DNA of 5,096 bases from positions 1 through 5,096 of the forward strand of contig PIVH01000729.1 in assembly GCA_003354225.1 (NCBI GenBank), given 5' to 3'. The position numbers and the translations under genes are program-made. Below, piece after piece: positions 1 to 4,337 of the stretch. Numbering within the stretch: the stretch's first letter is position 1; each line of letters starts with the position of its first letter. The notes below the pieces were generated by a model. The model had not been told where the DNA came from. It made no database searches and was given only the letters and a program-made list of their open reading frames with translations. This DNA comes from Globobulimina sp. Lineage: Eukaryota; Foraminifera; Rotaliida.

Positions 1-1185
1 GTCGCGGTCGACGACAAACGCGAAGAGTGCGAGAAATCGTACGGAACGGCGGTGATTTTGAATGATCGCTTGATATTTTCCGGCTTTTTGATCCATTCTT
101 GCATCGAAATGGGGCACCGAACGCGGAACAGATTCCGTGATTTTGTCGGCTTTGTCAATTTGGTGTCGCACGAATTCGAGCCGGAATGGGATTTGTTGCC
201 ATATTATTCGATTGGAATCAAGCTACGCAGCGACGGCCGGCCCTATTTCCTGGGTTTGGAGTGCTTGAACCGTAACAAATTGATGATATTCAATGGCATC
301 ATCTCAGTGGCGGCGACGCCCGACGATGAGTGGGATTATTACGAGATTCCTTTGCATCATTTCCGGCCCTATGACCACGGCGAATTCATTCAAGGCGAAA
401 ACTGGATGAAAGTGCGTTATTTGCGCAGTATCGGCATCCAAGCCGTCGGCGGAACGGGCTCCTTCAAGCTGGAAATCGCATGGATTCGGGCCATGGCTTA
501 TGAGGCTCGCTTCGATGTCGCTGATGAAAATATCACATTTATCCAAGATATCGATGCATTGGGCATTTACAAGGACGACTTAATCAAATTCCACATCATT
601 CAGCACCAGTATTTTATCGACGACTTTGCGGATCCTTTCCGCTTCGAAGATAATGGCGTCTTTGACGACAATGTGTATTTAGGACCGCCCAGAGCGCAAA
701 GACAGCATTTTAGTAAGTTGTCGCCGGACTTGTTGCGATATGTCGACGTGATCGACGACATTCCATTGACGGAGGAGACGCAGAAATATCTGCAGTATTA
801 TTTGGACTCCGATGACATGTACATGTTTGAAAACTATTTGTCCGACAAATTGATTGGAGACACAAAACATATCCAACAGCTGTTCAAATCCGACACCATT
901 TCTATTTGCGACGCGACCAACAATTTGTTGTACAACCAATTAAAACATCAATCCAAACACAATCAATATCTGACTTCAAACGTGTATCACAATGAAAATA
1001 TCCATATGGTCAACACCAAGGAACAGCACATTCAACATAAGACACCCTTTGTTTTCAACGATGTCAAGCAAACTTCAAACAATCCAATCACTATTTTGAC
1101 GCAAAGACGGCGACAATTGCTACGCTTTTCTCTCCCGGAACACTTGCGAGAAAGGGAGGTGGGCAAATGGCCGCATTTAGTCTGA
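1..1185 (+). CDS. NDUFAF1: NDUFAF1/CIA30-type complex I assembly factor, 3' part, with long C-terminal extension
   Basis: The frame is open from the first base (frame 1), so the true start lies outside the window; 394 residues are visible. Residues about 1-165 match the CIA30 domain in order: an LIFSGFL strand, FRDFVGFVNLVS, the hallmark IGIKLRSDGRPY (about 71-82), a YYEIPLHHFRPY strand (about 114-125), and SIGIQAVGGTGSFKLEIAWI near the domain end. NDUFAF1 is known as a mitochondrial matrix chaperone for an early membrane-arm intermediate of respiratory complex I. The mitochondrial targeting peptide would be upstream and cannot be seen. Residues about 170-394 are an unusual tail, first acidic and aromatic (IDDFADPF, YLDSDDMYMF), then rich in H, Q and N (about 312-357), ending in the basic segment QRRRQLLRF. 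Human NDUFAF1 ends soon after the domain. No intron is evident. A CIA30-domain fusion protein with another role is possible; the domain call itself is strong. Confidence 0.85.
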   Translation, partial: VAVDDKREECEKSYGTAVILNDRLIFSGFLIHSCIEMGHRTRNRFRDFVGFVNLVSHEFEPEWDLLPYYSIGIKLRSDGRPYFLGLECLNRNKLMIFNGIISVAATPDDEWDYYEIPLHHFRPYDHGEFIQGENWMKVRYLRSIGIQAVGGTGSFKLEIAWIRAMAYEARFDVADENITFIQDIDALGIYKDDLIKFHIIQHQYFIDDFADPFRFEDNGVFDDNVYLGPPRAQRQHFSKLSPDLLRYVDVIDDIPLTEETQKYLQYYLDSDDMYMFENYLSDKLIGDTKHIQQLFKSDTISICDATNNLLYNQLKHQSKHNQYLTSNVYHNENIHMVNTKEQHIQHKTPFVFNDVKQTSNNPITILTQRRRQLLRFSLPEHLREREVGKWPHLV

Positions 1186-1189
1186 AAAT

Positions 1190-1195
1190 AATAAA
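1190..1195 (+). promoter_or_regulatory. Poly(A) signal AATAAA of the CIA30 gene
   Basis: AATAAA begins five bases after the TGA stop of the CIA30 gene and runs into an A tract. This implies an extremely short 3' UTR. The convergent neighbour has the mirrored arrangement, which supports both calls. Confidence 0.6.
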
Positions 1196-1232
1196 AAAAC
1201 TTTGTATACTAGTAATTAAATGTCAGTAAGAT

Positions 1233-1238
1233 TTTATT
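1233..1238 (-). promoter_or_regulatory. Poly(A) signal AATAAA of the minus-strand membrane-protein gene
   Basis: TTTATT on the plus strand reads AATAAA on the minus strand, with five bases between it and the TGA stop of the 294-residue gene. Together with the plus-strand signal at 1190-1195, it fills the 58-bp gap between the two convergent genes. Confidence 0.55.
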
Positions 1239-1243
1239 AGTAG

Positions 1244-2128
1244 TCATGAGTAAGTCTGAAAAGTTTCGTTTTGTGAGACTTTCTCATAGCTTTTATTGGC
1301 TTGATGCGCGTCCTCGTCCTCTCCATGCTCATCGTACCAATTTAGATAATCTTGGTAAGTCACATCAAACTTGAATTTGAAATCATATTTCATGCACACT
1401 CCATAAAACAAAATAAACATTAAAAATATGATAACAAATGAGATAATCCAGCCAGAGATGTAAGTGATGCACAAAGATAAGAACCAGGCGCCCCACAAAG
1501 ATTCACCAGTTTCTTTTCCACTTTTCCAAACAAAATATATGCCCAAACCAAACAATCCCACCGATATGACGCCCCATACAGCCATACAGACATAGCCCGC
1601 CAATTCAAATTTGACTCTGGCTCTGGTCCCTTCTTGTTGGAGGCACGTGCATGTTGCCATTTGTTTCAATATGGAATTTACAATGGTTTTTACGAGACCT
1701 CCTAAGATTGAATATCCATAATACGCTGCAAAATTGCGGAAGTCGTCGTAGATGGCATCTTTTTCAACTTTCACTGTGATCAAATATAATGTGACCGAAG
1801 CAGCCCACATTGAGGCAAACGCAAAGATAAATAGTTCGATGAACAATCTTTCCCATCTCCCCAAAGGATGCACTTTGAGAGACAAACAAATGGATAACAG
1901 GTTGTGTTCCTGTTTGGTGTAGAACCATATGTCGGGCCACCAGTCGCCAGTCCAAACGAGTTTATGTTTGGCTAAATCTTCACGATATGCTGCCGTTGGT
2001 TGATCATACACATTGTCATCAGAATCATACTGAGAGATATCCTCGTTATCCACTGTTCTGTTTGGATCCTTGTCGGGGTCATCTTTGTATTTTAGAATCC
2101 AAACTCCACGGTATTCATCTGCATCCAT
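1244..2128 (-). CDS. Uncharacterised multi-pass membrane protein, 294 residues
   Basis: I do not recognise this family. The single intronless frame starts at ATG (2128-2126). An in-frame TAA lies 12 codons upstream with no other ATG between, so the start is well supported. Residues 1-60 are hydrophilic and Asp/Tyr-rich (DDPDKDPN, QYDSDDNVYDQ). Residues 57-92 carry a Trp-rich segment, VWTGDWWPDIWFY, followed by HNLLSICLSLKVHPLGRWER, which reads like a conserved juxtamembrane motif. Hydrophobic stretches lie at about 94-118, 134-157 (weaker), 174-201 and 211-246, giving three or four membrane helices. A Cys cluster, CTCLQQ, sits in the loop at 160-165. The tail (about 247-294) is charged, with YDEHGEDEDAH and a Ser/Asn-rich end. 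Codon use looks ordinary. The long 5' and 3' hydrophilic ends suggest they face the same side if there are four helices. Expressed protein is likely; function is unknown. Confidence 0.75.
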   Translation of the reverse strand: MDADEYRGVWILKYKDDPDKDPNRTVDNEDISQYDSDDNVYDQPTAAYREDLAKHKLVWTGDWWPDIWFYTKQEHNLLSICLSLKVHPLGRWERLFIELFIFAFASMWAASVTLYLITVKVEKDAIYDDFRNFAAYYGYSILGGLVKTIVNSILKQMATCTCLQQEGTRARVKFELAGYVCMAVWGVISVGLFGLGIYFVWKSGKETGESLWGAWFLSLCITYISGWIISFVIIFLMFILFYGVCMKYDFKFKFDVTYQDYLNWYDEHGEDEDAHQANKSYEKVSQNETFQTYS

Positions 2129-2210
2129 TTGACTTTTTGCTTTCAGTGAAATGGTCGATGGTTAGAACGATTTTACAGTTTTCGCAGACTGACTTGCTTT
2201 TAACAGAACC
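2129..2210. other. Short region upstream of the minus-strand gene
   Basis: About 82 bp of moderate GC separate the ATG of the minus-strand gene from the outer arm of the inverted-repeat element. It should hold the 5' UTR and core promoter of that gene, but I see no TATA box or other clear motif. Any regulatory sequence further upstream would lie within the repeat element. Confidence 0.4.
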
Positions 2211-2238
2211 GAGCGATTCTAATGAACTGATCATTCAG
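2211..2238 (+). repeat. Outer inverted repeat, left arm
   Basis: These 28 bases, starting GAGCGATTCTAATG and ending ATCATTCAG, are the exact reverse complement of 3777-3804. The last 12 bases (CTGATCATTCAG) also begin the inner arm and occur inverted at 3245-3256. Immediately outside the two arms the similarity stops. Confidence 0.75.
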
Positions 2239-2346
2239 TGTGTACCCATCATCGCATATTTTGGGCAGATATGACCGGTCATTGGTGGAGCAATGACCGG
2301 TCATCGGTATAAATTGCATAAATTATGCTTGTATACCATGAATTAT
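2227..2346 (+). repeat. Inner inverted repeat, left arm (about 120 bp)
   Basis: Aligned by eye to the reverse complement of 3136-3256, this arm shows roughly 108 of 121 positions identical with one small gap. The inner 60 bp, through TGCTTGTATACCATGAATTAT, are nearly identical. Differences concentrate at 2239-2250, where the right arm keeps an intact ATGACCGGTCAT that is degraded here. Confidence 0.75.
2271..2304. repeat. Two ATGACCGGTCAT palindromes, left arm
   Basis: The perfect 12-bp palindrome ATGACCGGTCAT occurs at 2271-2282 and 2293-2304, separated by ten bases. Repetition of a dyad-symmetric site at element ends is what a dimeric DNA-binding protein would recognise. Binding by a transposase or by a host factor is inference. 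Confidence 0.6.
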
Positions 2347-2654
2347 TAGATCTATGATTTATATGATTTATATAAATTGTATAAATTATAGTGGTATAAA
2401 TTATATAAATTGTATAAATTTTAGTTGTATACATGATTTATAAGATTCATGATTTATACAATTAATATAATTTATGCAGGTATACAAACCCATAAATTAC
2501 ATAAATTATATAAATTATAGTTGTATACATGATTAACAAGATTTATGATTTATAAAATTTATATAATTTATGCAACCTATAAATTGTAAAAATTATATAA
2601 ATTATAAACTTTATATAAATTAGATAAATTTTATAAATTATGTAAATTCTATAG
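2305..2654. repeat. AT-rich degenerate repeats of ATAAATT-type units, left block
   Basis: This block is made of variants of ATAAATT and its complement AATTTAT, punctuated by GTATAC palindromes. A larger direct duplication lies inside: 2400-2478 and 2496-2574 are about 90% identical with a 96-bp offset. There is no coding potential. Confidence 0.65.
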
Positions 2655-2738
2655 ATTACAAGAAGAACGGTGGATGAAGCACTTGAGAAGAACGGTGGTG
2701 CGGCAGATTTGGATATGATATTGGATGAGAATCCTTAA
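2655..2738 (+). pseudogene. Coding-like relic inside the repeat element
   Basis: GC content rises sharply in this stretch. One plus-strand frame is open after TAG (2652-2654) and ends at TAA (2736-2738), reading TVDEALEKNGGAADLDMILD then ENP. It has no start codon, and flanking DNA is pure AT repeat. The 13-mer AGAAGAACGGTGG occurs twice (2661-2673, 2686-2698), 25 bp apart, so a small frame-breaking duplication may have occurred. The helix-like ALEKNGG segment faintly recalls the last part of UBA-like domains, which is too short to name. It may be a captured gene end or a leftover of the coding sequence of the parental element. Confidence 0.35.
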
Positions 2739-2808
2739 TTATTTATTTTGTTTTTGCTTTGTATCTTAAGACTTAGTAATATTTATACTTTTAAAAACTT
2801 GCAGTATG

Positions 2809-2892
2809 ATTATCATAATTCTGTAAATTTAAATAATTATCATAATTCCTGGACATTTTATTTGCAAAATGTCCAGGAATTATGCATCAGTA
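2809..2892 (+). repeat. 103-bp-period direct repeat, copy 1
   Basis: These 84 bases recur at 2912-2995 with a single difference (T at 2822, G at 2925). Each copy contains the TAAATTTA palindrome and a perfect hairpin. The near identity indicates a recent duplication or ongoing homogenisation. Confidence 0.8.
2841..2884. repeat. Perfect hairpin 1 (19-bp arms, 6-base loop)
   Basis: CATAATTCCTGGACATTTT (2841-2859) is followed by the loop ATTTGC and the exact reverse complement (2866-2884). As DNA it could extrude a cruciform; if transcribed it would form a strong stem-loop on either strand. Confidence 0.8.
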
Positions 2893-2911
2893 ATTATTTA
2901 TAAATATATTA

Positions 2912-2995
2912 ATTATCATAATTCGGTAAATTTAAATAATTATCATAATTCCTGGACATTTTATTTGCAAAATGTCCAGGAATTATGCATCAGTA
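2912..2995 (+). repeat. 103-bp-period direct repeat, copy 2
   Basis: Second copy of the 84-base unit at 2809-2892, with one mismatch. The spacer between copies (2893-2911) is AT-rich, and after both copies the sequences diverge at once. Confidence 0.8.
2944..2987. repeat. Perfect hairpin 2 (19-bp arms, 6-base loop)
   Basis: Identical in stem and loop to the hairpin at 2841-2884 and 103 bp from it. Because both arms are preserved in both copies, the structure may be selected or simply young. Confidence 0.8.
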
Positions 2996-3090
2996 TAATT
3001 AATGTAGTATAATTAATATAATTTATATAAATCGCATAATTCATGTACATCTAGTAATTCATAGTAAGTAAGCATGATTAATACAATTTA

Positions 3091-3125
3091 TGCAATTTAT
3101 ACTGATGACCAGTCATTGTTCCACC
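3091..3125 (+). repeat. Partial extra copy of the inner right arm
   Basis: This stretch, from TGCAATTTATACTGATG to TTCCACC, repeats 3164-3198 with one difference at a 73-bp offset. It includes the variant palindrome ATGACCAGTCAT at 3105-3116. It shows the right arm grew by local duplication. Confidence 0.65.
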
Positions 3126-3135
3126 AATAATTTAT

Positions 3136-3256
3136 ATAATTCATGGTATACAAGCATAATTTATGCAATTTATACTGATGACCAGTCATTGCTCCACCGA
3201 TGACCGGTCATACCTGGGCCAAAATATGCGATGACCGGTCATACCTGAATGATCAG
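3136..3256 (-). repeat. Inner inverted repeat, right arm (about 121 bp)
   Basis: Reverse-complement partner of 2227-2346. It contains one variant palindrome, ATGACCAGTCAT (3178-3189), and two perfect ATGACCGGTCAT sites (3200-3211, 3231-3242). It ends in CTGAATGATCAG at 3245-3256, the same 12-mer that sits at 3777-3788 in the outer arm. Confidence 0.75.
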
Positions 3257-3776
3257 TGTATACCAATAACAATGACGAGGTCATAGCTTAAAAAAAAAAT
3301 GCAATAGGGATATTTTTATAAATTATATAAATCAGATGAATTATGGCTTGTCTAAGTCAGTATATAAATCACACAAATTTTATAAATCATAAAAATCTAA
3401 TATCAGAAATTATACAAATTGTATAAATCATTTTATATAAATCCTATAGATTCCATAAATTCTATAAATTATATTCTAGTGAATCATGTAAATTATCTCA
3501 ATTATCAAAATTGTATAAAGCACTGCTAGTATAAATTATACAAATTGTATAAATCATTTACATAAATTATGTAAATTGTAGTAATTCTCTAAATTATATA
3601 AAGCACTGCTAATACAAATTGTATAAATTGTATAAATCAGATTTATAAATTATATAAATTTCATTAATTATTTACATAAATTGTATAAATTATATAAATT
3701 TGGTATACACAAAATGCGTATACACAAAAAGACCGGTCATTTCAAAATTGATTTCTGACAAATATGAATGACGAAT
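3257..3776. repeat. AT-rich degenerate repeats between inner and outer right arms
   Basis: About 520 bp without genes. It begins with a decayed palindrome (ATGACGAGGTCAT, 3272-3284) and a run of ten A (3290-3299), then continues with ATAAATT-type units. TATAAAGCACTGCTA occurs at 3514-3528 and 3597-3611, an 83-bp offset. Near the right end are two TATACACAAAA repeats and a partial palindrome, GACCGGTCAT (3731-3740). The left side of the element has no counterpart to this block. Confidence 0.6.
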
Positions 3777-3804
3777 CTGAATGATCAGTTCATTAGAATC
3801 GCTC
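3777..3804 (-). repeat. Outer inverted repeat, right arm
   Basis: Exact reverse complement of 2211-2238. The arm contains the ATG (3781) that opens the lectin-remnant frame and supplies its first eight codons. Confidence 0.75.
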
Positions 3805-4083
3805 AAACGGACGAATAATTATAAATGGTATGATACAAACTGTGGCAATGTAAAGTATTTTGTATGTTTAAAAAGACCATCACCATCACCGCCAAGCAGT
3901 GCGAGTAGTGAAGCTATTCAATTATGGGATGGTGTAAATTTCAAACAAGATTTATATGAACAAGTAAAGCAAATGCATTTAGTGATGGTTGCTTTATGTG
4001 CCGCCGTATTTATTATGTTTATTAAAGTTTCCACAAAATCTGAGTTGAATAAGATTTCGACAATGTCTGATAACGCATTTTAA
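3781..4083 (+). CDS. 5'-truncated C-type-lectin-like membrane protein (C-terminal end only)
   Basis: The 100-residue frame begins at ATG 3781, preceded directly by in-frame TGA. Residues 15-30, KWYDTNCGNVKYFVCL, match the conserved C-terminal end of a C-type lectin domain: W16, C21 and C29 with the usual W-x4-C and C-x7-C spacing. A Pro/Ser-rich linker follows (PSPSPPSSASS, 33-43). A hydrophobic helix comes next (about 66-82, HLVMVALCAAVFIMFIKV), then a short polar tail. A complete domain has about 110-130 residues, so most of the ligand-binding fold, including its other cysteines, is missing. No upstream exon is visible as far as 2129, where the neighbouring gene runs the other way. The start codon lies within the repeat arm, so I infer a gene cut off by the element. 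Otherwise this is a last exon whose acceptor (CAG at 3786-3788 or TAG at 3794-3796) joins a distant exon. Domain identity is fairly firm; an expressed protein is doubtful. Confidence 0.55.
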   Translation: MISSLESLKRTNNYKWYDTNCGNVKYFVCLKRPSPSPPSSASSEAIQLWDGVNFKQDLYEQVKQMHLVMVALCAAVFIMFIKVSTKSELNKISTMSDNAF

Positions 4084-4337
4084 TTTGTTGTTTTTTGATA
4101 CGTTATATAACTTATTAATTTATTTATTTTTTTTAGTATTTATTTTATCAAAAAATTGAAAAAACGCTTATCTTTTAGGCTATCCTCGCACATACGCCGC
4201 GTGGTGATACCATTATTATAGGAATTTAAAAATATTATCAATAAAATAAAAGTTTAATATTCAATATTATTGCATCTTTTTATGAAAAGTTACTAAGGTC
4301 CGCTAACCTTATATATAATTAAACCATTCTGTCGACA
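4084..4337. other. AT-rich intergenic region with poly(A) signals, a GC patch and a TATA box
   Basis: No convincing gene lies here. Overlapping AATAAA signals at 4240-4245 and 4245-4250 could end the lectin-remnant transcript. A patch of ordinary GC content at about 4179-4211 stands out from the AT-rich surroundings. A small inverted repeat, TAAGGT (4294-4299) and ACCTTA (4306-4311), precedes the TATA-like sequence of the transporter gene. Confidence 0.45.
4310..4318 (+). promoter_or_regulatory. TATA-like element of the transporter gene
   Basis: TATATATAA lies 20 bp before the proposed ATG at 4338. If it works as a TATA box the 5' UTR would be nearly absent, or transcripts would start close to the ATG. 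In DNA this AT-rich, chance occurrence is likely. Confidence 0.3.

Larger units (their letters stand above)
2211..3804. mobile_element. Candidate non-autonomous (MITE or fold-back type) DNA element with nested inverted repeats
   Basis: Two nested sets of inverted repeats bound this AT-rich block of about 1.6 kb. The outer pair is a perfect 28-bp match (2211-2238 against 3777-3804). The inner pair is about 120 bp long (2227-2346 against 3136-3256) and about 89% identical by eye. The arms carry repeated ATGACCGGTCAT palindromes, like the subterminal binding sites of many cut-and-paste transposases. The core holds tandem duplications, two identical hairpins and a short coding-like relic, but no transposase frame. 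The layout is asymmetric: about 520 bp of extra AT-rich repeat lies between the inner and outer right arms. No convincing target-site duplication was found (left flank ends AACC, right flank begins AAAC), so the exact ends and superfamily are open. An inverted duplication not made by a transposase is the alternative. Confidence 0.6.

Noticed and set aside
304-939. Minus-strand open frames inside the CIA30 gene (304-546 and 679-939)
   Set aside because: They lie antisense to a frame with clear CIA30 motifs and show no recognisable domain of their own.
1987-2274. Plus-strand frame of 95 codons across the 5' end of the membrane-protein gene
   Set aside because: It overlaps the well-supported minus-strand gene, runs into the repeat arm and has no domain; a shadow frame.
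2809-2995. CRISPR-like repeats
   Set aside because: There are only two long copies with a 19-bp AT-rich gap; no array of spacers exists, and the context is eukaryotic.
2305-3715. Telomeric, centromeric or replication-origin sequence
   Set aside because: AT richness and ATAAATT-type units alone do not show such a function, and the inverted-repeat layout is better explained as a mobile element.
2200-3815. Target-site duplication flanking the outer arms
   Set aside because: The left flank ends TAACAGAACC and the right begins AAACGGACGA; no shared direct repeat beyond chance.
4165-4214. tRNA or small structured RNA in the GC patch
   Set aside because: No cloverleaf pairing, no A or B box-like sequence and no adequate stem could be drawn.
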